DNA of 64,000 nucleotides from Austropuccinia psidii (lineage: Eukaryota > Basidiomycota > Pucciniomycetes > Pucciniales > Sphaerophragmiaceae): the NCBI GenBank assembly GCA_023105745.1, contig JALGQZ010000004.1:71227112-71291111 (forward strand), in the 5' to 3' direction. The notes under the pieces were generated by a model. The model was not told the DNA's origin and made no database searches. It saw only the letters and a program-made list of their open reading frames with translations. A program made the position numbers and the translations under genes. Below, piece after piece: positions 36,656 to 48,640 of the stretch (positions are counted from its first letter, which is position 1; every line of letters starts with the position of its first letter).

Positions 36656-37567
36656 TGTCTGACAACGTGGTAAGACAAGAAAACATTGAAACAGCCTCAA
36701 CAGTCACCAGAATTGTTCCTGCAAGCACTATTAATTTAGACCATAATAGTACTGTCATTGTGACTCAAAATAATCAACCTAAACCAATATCTTCTGAATT
36801 GATTAACTTGGACATAAGTAATACTCTTCAGAAAGCTAAGAATTTGGCCAATAGTAAGTTTTTTGATGTAAAAATACTATTTTATGCCTTTTTAAACCAT
36901 AATTATGCCTTCAACCAGGTCAGGAGCCACCTACAACCCCTCAAGCAGCTCTTAAAAAGGTAATAGACATGATTATGGCAGAGGCCAATCAGGTACAGAA
37001 GGAAAAGGGTCAGTTGATGACTTCCAAACAACTAAATTGGGTCATTCTGAAGCTGATAATACTATTTTACCTTCAAAAAGAGCTGACACCGCCACAACAA
37101 GCCTCTGTGGACATATACAAAGACAGCCACAGTGCATACAACAATGCACTTCAATTCAAGGAGTACCAGATCCTTGCAGACCTGTGGAAGAATTGCATGA
37201 ATTCTTACCTGACAGTAAGAAAATTCCTGAGCCATCCCAACACTTGCAAATTGCTCAGTGGATGGCATCCATTGATGGAGAAGAAAAACATGATGCTTTT
37301 GACACTAGAATGGAGGAAAAACAACCCTCCACCACCCAACCCAGTGCCAAAAACAGCCCCAGTGGCCAGCAGCAGCAATTCAACGTGAAAAAGCAGCCAC
37401 AAACTCCAAACAAGGGAAAAGGGAAGGCACCAGCCCCAAAACCTTACAGCCAGGGCTACAGAATCCCAAAGATTCAGCAGGATGCCATGGAAAATGTATT
37501 TCAGATGGCCAGAACCATTATGGAATTACAGAAGAAAGAGGAAGCCAGATTAAGATTCCAGAAATGA
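36656..37567 (+). pseudogene. Accessory frame of element C (frameshifted)
   Basis: Exon 1 (36656-36853) is open. The intron is 36854-36918 (65 bp). Exon 2 starts in frame, but one base is missing near 37380 (AGCAATTCAACG instead of AGCAATTCCAACG), which ends the frame early. The C-terminal part is then read in what was the gag frame. The ATGA overlap is kept at the end. Confidence 0.6.
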
Positions 37568-40500
37568 TTTCTGATATATTTGATTCCATCCCAGAGCTGT
37601 ATGATGCTATAAATGACGTGAAAAAAAACATCTTTCTGATAAAAATGAAACCATTTGTAACAACATTAAAGCAAACAACCTGAGTCTGTGCCAAATTAAT
37701 GAAACACTTATGTGTTTTGAAAAAGTTTTAAGAACAATTAAAAATTCCAATAATGATAATTCTTCTAGCAATAAAATGAATGAACAATCTGCCATTATTA
37801 AAGAATTAACAGATAAATATTCTAAATTCAATATTGATGACATAATTGAAACAAGAATTAAACAAGCCATAAATATTATCAAGAAGGATAACAAGAAAGT
37901 CCTTGATGACATTTCAAATTCATTTACTGAAGTAAAGACATATACCATTGCCTTGAAAAAGTGTTTTGATGCTTCACAAGAAGAAGTATCAAAATTATCA
38001 ATGAAATTGAATCAAGTCACTGTTGATAATACAAGACAGACAGAGTTATGGCAAGAACTGACAAATAAGGAAGACATGTATAAAATTGAAGTAATAAATT
38101 TAATACAAAGCTTCCAACATGAATACAGAAATTCCCAAAGGTGTAGCAACAGTAAAATGAATGACATTGAAAAAATACTGAACACCTTACCAAGAATGTC
38201 TACACCTCTAAATCAAAATGAGGGCACAAGAATTCCAAATCCACAAGTATTGGATCCTGATAATTCACAATTGAAAAATGAATTATCCACTTCTTTTCAT
38301 AACTTGGAACCATCAATGGGCTAAGCACTCTTGAAAGAAGTTCCAAAACTTAAAGAATGGCCTCACTTCAGTGGTGAAGGAGAGTATGACCATAAGGAAT
38401 TCATTAGAGGTATTGACATGATCAAAGAGGATTTTGAATTACCAGACAGATTGGTAACAGCCAGGTTTAACACCTTGTTTACCAGATCAGCTCACAGATG
38501 GTACATCAAAATAAGACAAGCACATGGAAACCAGAGTTGGACTTGGTGGAAAACCCAAATCATGAACAAATGGGCAAAGGATGCTTGGAGGTTTAAAGTC
38601 GAAAAAGCCTTTGAATCTTCCAAATTTAATGCTGATAAAGACAAAGCTTTACCATGGTTTTGCCAACAAAAGGACAGATTAACAGCATTATATCCTGACA
38701 TGTCAGAATTTATGATCCATAGGGAAATTCAGAGACAATGTTGAGGTGACTTAGAGCATGCTGTCAAAAGCAGGACTACTGAACAATCTTCAGCAGAGGA
38801 TATTATAAATATACTAGAAGAAGTAACCACCAGAACCAAAATTGGTTCTAATAGGGTGAATCTCAAAACAAGGTTCAATACACCTTGGAAAGATTCTGTG
38901 GACAAAAACCCCAAAGAAAATTCTAGTAATATTAAATATAAATCTGCAGATACAGTCATAAAATGCCATATTTGCCAAAGCACCACCCATTTAGCCAATA
39001 AATGTCTAAAAAGGGGGAAAATCAATGAGATTGACATTGAAAAGGAACCAGATGCTGAAAAAGAAGACATAATTGAAGACAATGCAGATGATAAGTCATC
39101 CATATTTTCTGAATGTTCAAAAGATATAGAAAATATCAATGCCACTTTTGACATCATGGAATCTTATTCCCACTTACCACAATTGAGCAATGGTCAAGTT
39201 TATTTATCAAAAGTTCAAGATGCACAACTTATGAAGACAAAACCAAACAGAGGAAAAGGTTATACAGCTGGTAACTCCTGTATAACAGAGGTGGTGATTG
39301 ACAACAAGCCCACCAAACTTTTGCTTGACCCAGGAGCCTTCTGCTCCTGTGTTGGAACATCTTTTCTTATGAATTGTGTACCAAATTTTGAAGACCAATT
39401 GTTACCAATTGATGGTATAAAATTCAACAGTGCAAGTAACCCAATGAAAGAATTAGGAATCTTTGAGACCAATGTCATATTCCCACACATAAATGGGAAT
39501 TTAAGGATCACAGTTGAATGTTGTTATGGAAAATTGCTCTAGTACCCATTTTATATTGGGAAATGACTATTCAATCATGTATGGGATAGATTTACATAAT
39601 AAAAAAGACAGATACTTTACTATTGGAGACAATAAGCGCCAAAAATTTGCCTTTTTACCATTTAAAAGACAAATTACAGTAAACAAAGTATCACCAGTCA
39701 GCTTAGAGTTAGAAAAATTGAAGTCTGAACAGTCAAATGAGGCTGAAATAAGCCTTCATCTGACTGATAAACAAGAAAATGAACTTTCTTCCCTTTTGTA
39801 TGACCACAGAGGAGCATTTGCTACAGACAAAGAACCTCTGGGAGCAATTATTGCTCATGAAGTTGACATCATTCTTAACATTGAGAGACCTTATCCACCA
39901 CTCTTAAGAAGGCCTGCTTGACCAGCAAGTCCAAAATCAAGAGAAGCTCTAGAAATTCATATCAAAGAACTTCTGGACCTTGGTGTAATAGGAAAAGTAG
40001 GCCACAATGAAGAAGTAGAAATAACTACACCAGTCATAGTGGCGTGGCATAATGGAAAATCCAGAATGGTTGGGGACTTTAGAGCACTGAACACTTACAC
40101 TGTTCCAGACAGATACCCAATACCAAAAATCCAAATTGCCCTTACTCAAATATCTCAAGCAGTGTATATAGCCACTATGGATGCCCTTAAAGGATTCCAT
40201 CAAAATGTGGTAACACCAAGAGCAAGAAAATACTTGAGAATTATTGTTCATTGTGGAGTGTATGAATACTTAAGGATGCACTTTGGTATCAAAAATGCAC
40301 CTTCACACTTCCAAAGAATGATGAATGAAATCTTCCCTGAAGAACTCTCAGAGGGATGGTTAATCATTTACATTGATGACATTATCATCTGTTCCAAGAC
40401 TTGGGAGGAGCACATGTACATATTATCAAGAGTTTTGACAAAAATTCAATCAGTAAACATGAAAATCTCCTTGAAGAAATGTCATTTTTTATTTAAAGAA

Positions 40501-42827
40501 CTTAAAGCACTAGGACATGTTGTATCTGGTTTGTCCCTTGGAATTGACAAAAACAAAGTTTCAGCAGTATTGTTAAAACCCATGCCTCAGAATAAGAAGG
40601 AAATTCAATCATTCTTAGGTTTTGCAGGATATTACAGGCAAAACATTAAAGATTTTGCATCCATAGCAAGACCACTTTATAAGCTGTGTGACAAAGACAC
40701 AGTATTTGAAATGACTGTTGACAGAGTCGAAGCTTTTGAGTCACTAAGAGAAGCATTGACCACTGCTCCACTCTTACTGATTCCAGACTTTAAATTGCCT
40801 TTCAAACTGTATATTGATGCATCAGGGGATGGACTGGGTGCTGCACTTCACCAAGTTCAGATCATAAATGATAAACCTGTAGAAGGACCCATTTGTTTCA
40901 TATCCAGGCAAATCAAACCAACTGAAGCCAGATATGGAGCAAGTCAGATGGAATGTCTATGCCTTGTCTGGGCCTTGGAGAAATTGAACTACTTCTTAGA
41001 GGGATGTGTTTTTGAAGTGATAATAGATTGTACAGCTGTCAAATCACTTTTGAACATGAAAACACCTAACAGACACATGCTCAGATGGCAAATAGCCATG
41101 CAAGAATACAGAGGCAATATGACTATTGTTCATAAGAATGGGAATATTCATAATAATACAGATGGACTAAGCAGATGGCCATTACCAAATAATATTGATA
41201 ATCCTGCTTATTAACAGAAGAAGCTTCACCACAAATTCCAATAGAAGGAATAAGTGTTACAGACTTGAACACCACCTTCTTTGAAGAAGTCAGAAGTAGT
41301 TACACTCAAGATAGGAATTGTAGCATCTTATGCCAATTACTTAACAAAGACTGTAAAGACAACTCTCTAATACATGCCTTGGATGAAGTATGGAGAAAAT
41401 CTTATGATGAAGGAAGATTTCACCTACTGGATGGTATAATTTACCACAGAACCAAGCACACTTGTGTTATGACAGTTGTAGACAGGTAATTAATCAATCT
41501 TGTACTGAAAGAATGCCATGATAGTCCCTTTTCAGGACATCTGTCTGAAGACAGAACAAGAGAGAAAGTAAAGACCTGCATATGGTGGCCAATGTGGCAG
41601 AAAGATGTTGCAGAGTATTTCAAAACCTGTGACAGATGCCAAAAGGCAAATAAATCCCCTGGAAAAAGACTTGGAAATATGATAAAAATCCAAGAACCAA
41701 ACAGACCTTGGGAAATTGTCCATATGGATTGGGTAACTGGCCTACCACCAGGAGGTGACAGGAGCTATAATGCTTGCCTAGTAATTGTGGACAGATTCAG
41801 TAAAACTCCAATCTTTTTACCATGTCACAAAGATGATACAGCCATGGACACAGCTCTTCTGATATGCAATAGAGTAGTGTCATGGACTGGGATATTTACA
41901 AATATCATCAGTGATAGAGATCCCAGATTCACTTCAGCACTATGGACAAATCTTCACCAATTATTTGGCACTAAACTGTCTTTCTCTACAGCCTACCACC
42001 CACAAACTGATGGCCTGGCTGAAAGGATGATCCAAACCTTAGAGGACATGGTGAGAAGATTTTGTGCATATGGCCTTGAATTCAAAGATTGTGATGAATT
42101 TAACCATGATTGGTGTACTCTGTTTCCAGCACTGGAATTAGCATATAAAACATCAATCCATGCCAGTACCAATCAGACTCCTGCTATTCTAGAAAAAGGA
42201 TGGAACCCCAAGTTACCCCAAGATTCCTTGAGGAAAGACTTAATTGAAATACATCCCACAGCTGCTAGCTTCAAAGGAATGCTAGACAAAGCTAGAAAGC
42301 ATGCAGTAAGATGCATGAAGGACTCTTTTGCATATGCTAAAGACAAGTGGGATAAATCACATGCAACTCCAGATTTCAAAGTGGGGGACCTAGTTCTTGT
42401 ATCCACCACTAACTTCAATAACATCAAAGGATGTAAAAAGTTGAAAGACTCCTTTGCAGGACCTTTTGTGATTAAGGCCCTCCATGGAGAAAATGCTGTT
42501 GAAGTAGAGTTATCTGAAGAACTTAGCAATAAGCACCCTAAATTTCCAGTAAGCTTAATAAAGCCATATGAATCTAGTGATGCTGAGAAATTTCCCTTGA
42601 CGAATAAGATTCCCCAAGTTATACCTCCTATTGATACATCTGGTACAAAGAAAATTACCAAAGTTCTTAAAGAAAGGAAATTAAGAACCAAGAAAGTAAG
42701 GGAATACCTTGTTAGGTACAGTGACCCAACTTGTGAAGACAAATGGTTAGAAGAAAAAGATATACCAGAAGCTACCAAACTCCTCAGAAGATTCAGACAC
42801 ACTAAAAACACCAATATTACAAAGTAA
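36905..42827 (+). pseudogene. gag-pol: Gag-Pol of element C (multiple stops)
   Basis: All domains are recognisable, none linked. Stops relative to the other copies: TAA at 36953, TAA in SMGQAL near 38323, TGA near 38742, a short frame shift near 39520, TGA in the AYPAS segment near 39919, a shift near 41212 and TAA near 41487. Intact pieces: 40039-41214 carries RT with [10 protein letters not shown] and RNase H with IDASGDGLG; 41592-42827 carries the integrase core ([27 protein letters not shown]) and the chromodomain-like end. The protease again reads [16 protein letters not shown], absent from B, is present here. Confidence 0.88.
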
Positions 42828-42838
42828 TATTCTTTTTT

Positions 42839-42850
42839 AGGGGGAAGGAA
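42839..42850 (+). other. Polypurine tract of element C
   Basis: AGGGGGAAGGAA directly before the 3' LTR. Confidence 0.82.
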
Positions 42851-44676
42851 TGTGAGCCTTAGAGGTAATTTCATATACCCAAAAGACCACAAATACAAAA
42901 ATAACTTATTAATATAAATAAAATAAATTTATTTATATTATTAAAATAAAAATCAAAATATAAATATAAAAAATTATATTGAAAATAAAAGATTAATTAC
43001 AATTTAAAAAGAAAATACATTAAATTTTGTAAGTAGAAAATTACATTTATACTTGAAAAAATTAAGTAAAAATAAAATTTTAACAAAATTGTGAAAAAAT
43101 AAATAAATTTGGAAAAAAGTTAAATAAAAATTATTATAAATTTTTATTCAATAAATAAACACATAAGAATTATTTCACCATTGGATTCCTCATAAAAAAT
43201 CAGGTGGGGTCACCTCTGAGTGAAATTCTTGTAACTCAACTCTAAATAAGCTTAAATTAAGTTTTTAGTATTTTCAGTACAAAAGTTGAAAATCCTCAAA
43301 ACCTTAATTTAATTCACACCACATGTGGTGTTAATCATCAATTTTTGTGTTAAAATTGAGGTGTTGTGTTTAGTTTAGAAGTTATGAGTAATTGAAGTAT
43401 TTTCAATTGAATTCAATTGAAATGTCAAAATGTGCGCATGTATTACATAAGTGAACTTTGATTTACATATGAGGTGTCAATTATTACTGTATTTTACTGT
43501 ACAATTGAATTGAATTACATATGTCAATTATAAGTATAATACATGATGAGGAATTAAAGGAAAAATAAATTGGAAAGATTAAATTTGGGGGAAAAGGAAC
43601 TCCATCTCTAAGGGGGAGCTAGACCCCCAAAATCCTTGCTGACAGGCGTGGGATGTCAAAATTCACGCAAAAGTTCATCACTTTTGACCTGGAATCGAGT
43701 TACAGGGTCTGTGGACTCAATTGATGATGAGGTTTTGATACCAACTGGGGTAGTTTTAGCTGTTGCCAAGAGGGTAAAACTACCCTTAAGATAAAACAAC
43801 CATAGTAAAAAACAGTTTTAACTGGTTTCTACGTCTCTTACACACAATTCTGACGTGTTTTGGAGGCTCTAGGCCTGGTATTGCTATAGTAATGGCTGAT
43901 TTAAGGGTCTAAAATGGCTAAAAATGGCTTAAACCAGCCCTTTTTGGTCTAAACCAGGGTTCAATGATGCCATAATTGGCTTTTCTGTTGTCAGAATGTT
44001 TTTCACGACTGACAAGAGTAAAATTTACTTTTGGAGTAAGAGAATTGATGGCTATAAAAGAATGTCTTCTTTGCCCCACTTTTCTCTTTATGTTAGAATC
44101 TTTTCTTTTATAATTAGTTTAAACATTGTTAAACTAATCAATAAAAGATTCCAACCACCTTTCTTATATCATTTTAAACCTTTTAACCACGTGAAAAAAT
44201 CATTATAATCATTTTCTGTAACTCTTACAATCATTTTTACCCCTGAACCACCCCAAAAGTGAATTAAAGCATCTTTCATCACTGTAAACTTTGTCACTTT
44301 GTTTCCAAATTCACTCTGGTCACTTTTGGGCGTGTTTTCTCTTTAACATTCTTTTTAAAGACTTTGTTCTTTAATTAATTACTTGCAGTTCTTTGCTCAA
44401 TTAATTCCAATTGAAATTGCTCTTGAAGAAATTTCTTTTGTAGCCTTAAAATATCTCTTGTAGAGTATTTTTTGAATAAATTTTTATTGTTGGTAAAACA
44501 ATAAATCTTTATAATATTATTGTTTTATACTAATAGAGTTATAAACAATAAAATTGGCGTTTTTTCTCTTAAAAATAATATTCTTTACTATTTTTAATTG
44601 ATTTTTACCTTATACAAATTTTGAGGACAGGAAAAGTACTTGATTTTCAATCAAAGTTTCATATCCACACCTTACA
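42851..44676 (+). repeat. 3' LTR of element C (1826 bp)
   Basis: Family-1 termini with only two TGGCTAAAAA units, against three in its own 5' LTR. Confidence 0.94.
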
Positions 44677-44922
44677 GAGCTTTACACTTCTTATTGTTAT
44701 AATTGTCAGTGACTATAACAATAATAGAATAACTATAATTTATTATAATTATTATATTTTTATAATAATAATTAAATTTATTTTTTTTATATAATTATTT
44801 TTAATAATTATATTTGAATTTGTGGCTATAGTATTTTATTATATTATATATTTCTACTGAGGACAGTCATAGTACTCTTGATATTTCTACTATCATCAAG
44901 AGTTTCATAGACAAACCTTACA

Positions 44923-46050
44923 CACTCCGTCAAATAGTGAGTTCACCCATCCTGAAATTTGCCTTGCTCAGAGTATGCTTGATCAATCCAAGATGAGACA
45001 GCAAAGGAACAAGGCTCAAAAAGCTCACGATGTGGAAAAACGTGCAAGCCAGAAGGAGCAACAAAAATGGCTGAAAGTGGAACTTCAAGAAAATGTCCAT
45101 GGGATGAGATCAGCTGTACATTCCCATTGTCCTTTCCTACTCAAAGTAAGGGATAAGGATTTTTCCTCACTAACAGCATCACCCATCACAGAAGATCATG
45201 AAATTGCAATTCAAGTGGCTGGTCATCTTGGATATTTCCCCAAGGATGTTTTCAATGAGCCATCAACACAGGTTCAGTCTTAGAGTTTCCAAAGCTACTG
45301 CGAAAATGAGCTCCACAAGTTAGGACTAGAGCAATTCACTTGGGACTGGGAGAGCTCATAGCAACATCTGTTCAACGAGTTGATGTCTATGGTGTCTTAC
45401 TGTACATTCTGTCTTGCACTTGTCAGCACCAAGTATCATCACTACTGTTGGAGCAAGGATCATAATAACTACGGGGTAGTGGCGTCTTTAATGGAGAAAT
45501 ATTTCACTTATTTGAAAAGAGAATGGAAGTCTATTCAAAAGGATGTGGAGTATTTGGAAAAAAAGAAGGAGAATCAAAAGCTCACAAAGATTTGTCAAAG
45601 GGTGAGTTACTGCATCTCTTCTTCATTGTGAAGTAAATCTGATGTGCAGACCTGTGAGCGCCGTCGTGAATGGTGTGATACAGCTAAATTTCCAATTCTA
45701 GCATCAAAATTCAATGACCCTTGAGTTTTCTCAGATACTGAGGAGGTAGTGGAAAATAGGTGTCAAGCTTACCGCAAAGTGGGCTTATGCTGGCGCTCAG
45801 GCCTATTTAATGATTTGGTATTAAAAATTGATCGAGACATAGAGTTTTGTAATCAGATTAGATAAAACGTAAAAAAACTATTGATAGACTTCCAGAAATA
45901 CAATCGACAGATGATGGTGATATTCCTGAAGGGCTATCTTTTCAGGTATTTGATCAAGATTAACTCAAAGGTTGTAGTAAGATGCAGACTATTGCCCTCA
46001 AAATACTTGAAATTCCAGTTATTAGCGTGAATGGCGATGCTCTGAAATAA
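44923..46050 (+). pseudogene. Gene X, 3' part (decayed)
   Basis: In register with 32474-32684 after removing the LTR. It encodes TPSNSEFTHPE, then a strongly basic, Gln-rich helix (MRQQRNKAQKAHDVEKRASQ) and a region with HCPFLLKVRDKDFSSL and AIQVAGHLGYFPKDVF. TAG at 45281-45283 interrupts it. Further in-frame or shifted pieces follow, with WDWE, MEKYFTYLKREWKSIQKD (45380-45631), then REWCDTAKFP, SDTEEVVENR, VGLCWRSG, and a tail ending NGDALK at stop 46048-46050. I recognise it as a repeated rust-fungus protein without known function. It may be a transposon-borne gene. Confidence 0.55.
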
Positions 46051-46389
46051 GTTAGGAAAATAAATGTATAGCACAGTTACAAATCAACATTTTGTGAATT
46101 ATCTGTGCAGATGTAATACAATCAAATTATTATTTCTTAAAAATGCAACAACTTGCTAAATATGTTAGAATATAAACCATATGAGCTGGAATGTATCACC
46201 GTCTCCCTTAGAAATAATACTTTATTGCTCATTTTCATTGAGGAAATATTGAAGAAGTTCTATCCAGCTCATGGTGTTCATGATTGTGGACCTGTGACAG
46301 GGTGAAAAGGAATTATCAACTTTGTCAAACACAAATTAGATAATATCAGGAAGGCTCACACGGTTAATGAGTTTTTCTTTTTTTGGACC
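46051..46389. other. Convergent intergenic space
   Basis: Lies between the 3' ends of gene X (+) and the SNF2-like gene (-). No feature seen. Confidence 0.4.
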
Positions 46390-48640
46390 TATTGGTGATT
46401 TGAATGTGGGATTACCATAAAGAAAGATTTCAGAATAGTAATACAATCAGGGACAAAGATGATCTTGAAAGGTAGCTTCTTCATGTTGACCTCAACTGAA
46501 TGAGGAGTGATATAGTGAATGACATTCACAGGTCGTTGTTGGCCAATACAATGAAATCGATCAACAGCCTGAGCCTCAATGGCTGGGTTCCAATTGGGCT
46601 CCTGGAAATGTGGATGTCAGTGTCCAAAAATCACAGTAGAATTTTGATGGTCCCCTCACAATTAAATAGACCATATTAGTCCAAGTTATATTGAGACCAG
46701 TTCCAGCTGCCGCAATAGATGCAATGAGTACTTCACATTCAGGATTATTGAAGAAATTTTCCAGGGCCTTCTCCTGCGCTTGTGCTGTAATTGTTCCATC
46801 AATTTGTGCTGAAAGCATAGAGTGATGGGCAAGTGCAATACCAATTCTACCATAAAAAAAGGTCAGATGGATTAAATTGGTGATGGCTGCATATTATAAT
46901 TAACTCACAAATCAAGGAATCAGGTCCATTGCATATAAACCACTGATTTGGTTGGACCACATTTTGATTGTTTGTTCTTCAGTAAGCTTTCTAGGAGGTG
47001 TGCAATTTTACTACTCATCATGCATGTTTCCACATCCACAAGAGTTTGTGTGATTGTTGAGGAGTTATCCTGAGTGCTCCTGCCCTTGTGGTCTCCCAAA
47101 TATGCATCCCCAATTGTGTTAAGAATGATGTGATGGTTAAGACATATTTGCAGCTTATTAATATTTCTGAAAAGCTCTCCTGGTCCTTTGCTTTTGAATG
47201 ATAGGAATTCTTTGTGTAATGTGGAATATTCTTGCTGCATTGTTGGGTTGAGTGGGAGCAGTTCATAATGATGGCTAATAGTGGGAAGGGATTTGAGATG
47301 TGTGGTTTTGGTGCGGCACAAACTTAAATGCCACAATGCCAAATGCAAAATATCATTTCTGCCTTTGGAAAGACTACTCAGATGAATGGTGACCAGTTAT
47401 CTTGATCTGAGCTCTGGGGTTGGGTGATGAATGATACTATGCCCAAAAAGTCATAAATGGTGTTGTGAATGGGTGTGCCCGTTAAGCATATTTGATGGTA
47501 TGATAGGAGGCTATTAATGGCATGGTGAGTGGCAGTGTATTGAGAGAGAATATAGCTATAAAATGGGGGAAGGGTTATTGGATATAAAAGGTAATTTGAA
47601 TCATTTAAAGATCAGACACTCACTGTGCTTCATCCAAAATTATACAATGCCAATTGATTTTAAAAATAAATGATGTAGAGGTATGGGTTTGTTTAAATTC
47701 TTGGGTGATAGCATTGTAAGAAATGATGATGATATCACATTTTAAGATGTTGGCCTCGGATAATGAGTGATGAGTGGGACCATGGTAGACTTTGGCTTGG
47801 AGCGCTCCAGCCTGAGCATGCTTGGATATTTCAGATTGCCAGTTGGTAATTAAACGAGGTGGGCATGGAGCGTTGGGGGTTTGTAATTAGCCGCTCCTTG
47901 GAGGTACCAATTAGAGCAATGGCCTGAATGGCTTTACCTAATCCCATATCATCCGCGAGCAGTCCTCCAAGAGGGGTATTGTTCAAAAGGGATTAGAATG
48001 AGCTGATGGCCTTGGTAGTAATTATGTGCCTGGAATTGAAAGTGGATCCAGGGGGTGAGGTGGTCCAGAGGTTACGGGCTGATTGTCCATTGGGGGTTTC
48101 TCTATCCCAAAGAAAAGCTAGTCTGGTCTTTTGATGAGGGAGGAGGGGGGTTTGAATAATGGAATGGGGCGGGGTGATCATGGGGAGGTCTGATCCACTG
48201 GGTAATTGTATCAGTTTTTGCTTTGAAGTCAATGAAAAGAGAGCAGGATATGAGGGTGGCATGAAGTTTGAAGCAAGAAATGTGGGAGTAAAAAGTTGAA
48301 ATGGACTGTGAGTAATAAAATGATATTCTTTAGGCATTTCAAGCTTAAAGTCTTGTTTTCAAAAACTTTCAATTATGAATAGAATGTTTGGATACCAAGT
48401 GAAGAACATAAATACTAGATTGGGCTTCTGAGATGAGCAAGGATCTTTTGGATCAGTCATAAATACTCCCTCAACAAATAATGTTTGAGTAGGATTGGAT
48501 TGGCAATTTTCAATGCATGCCCCACCAGGACCACAGTGCATGAACGTTTGTGGTTCCCCGAGGAATGGTATCAAGGTCTTGGAAAGGGTGCCAGGGAGAG
48601 AGCCAATAGTATTCTGGTGATTGGGGAGATATACATAATA
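46390..48640 (-). pseudogene. SNF2-family DNA-dependent ATPase (Rad5/Rad16-like), decayed
   Basis: Chromatin-remodelling or repair-type helicase fold. From the right: an N-terminal part (48574-47993) with LLPHQKTRLAFLWDRE; motif I GGLLADDMGLGKAIQ at about 47921-47970; motif II IILDEA at 47626-47650, where a 68-bp intron (47623-47556, GTGAGT...TTTTATAG) completes DEAH; motif III LTGTPIHNT near 47480; a linker with LSLCRTKTTHL and LLPLNPTMQQEYSTLHKEF (47348-46920); motif V region IASIAAAGTGLNIT near 46720; and motif VI QAVDRFHCIGQQRP near 46540. Stops and shifts break it into five or more pieces. The Walker Thr is Ala and the motif VI Arg is Cys, so it would be inactive even if joined. Confidence 0.75.

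Larger units (their letters stand above)
34592..44676 (+). mobile_element. Family-1 Ty3/Gypsy retrotransposon, copy C (10,085 bp, complete)
   Basis: Both LTRs are present, with the perfect target duplication GAGCT at 34587-34591 and 44677-44681, inside a family-3 solo LTR. Gag-Pol has many stops. Its LTRs share variants absent from A, B and D (for example ACAAATACAAAAATAACTTATTAATA and GTAAGTAGAAAATTACATT), so it belongs to a somewhat different lineage of the family. Confidence 0.95.
32685..44922 (+). repeat. Family-3 solo LTR, copy 3, split by element C
   Basis: Left part 32685-34591 begins TGTGAGCCTGTGAGG; right part 44682-44922 ends GACAAACCTTACA. Without element C and its extra target copy it is 2148 bp, matching copies 1 and 2. 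The perfect target duplication CACTC is at 32680-32684 and 44923-44927. Confidence 0.92.

Noticed and set aside
42173..42898. 241-codon minus frame (also 30086-30619 and 60972-61706)
   Set aside because: Antisense of the integrase C-terminus and chromodomain-like end, extending into the LTR.
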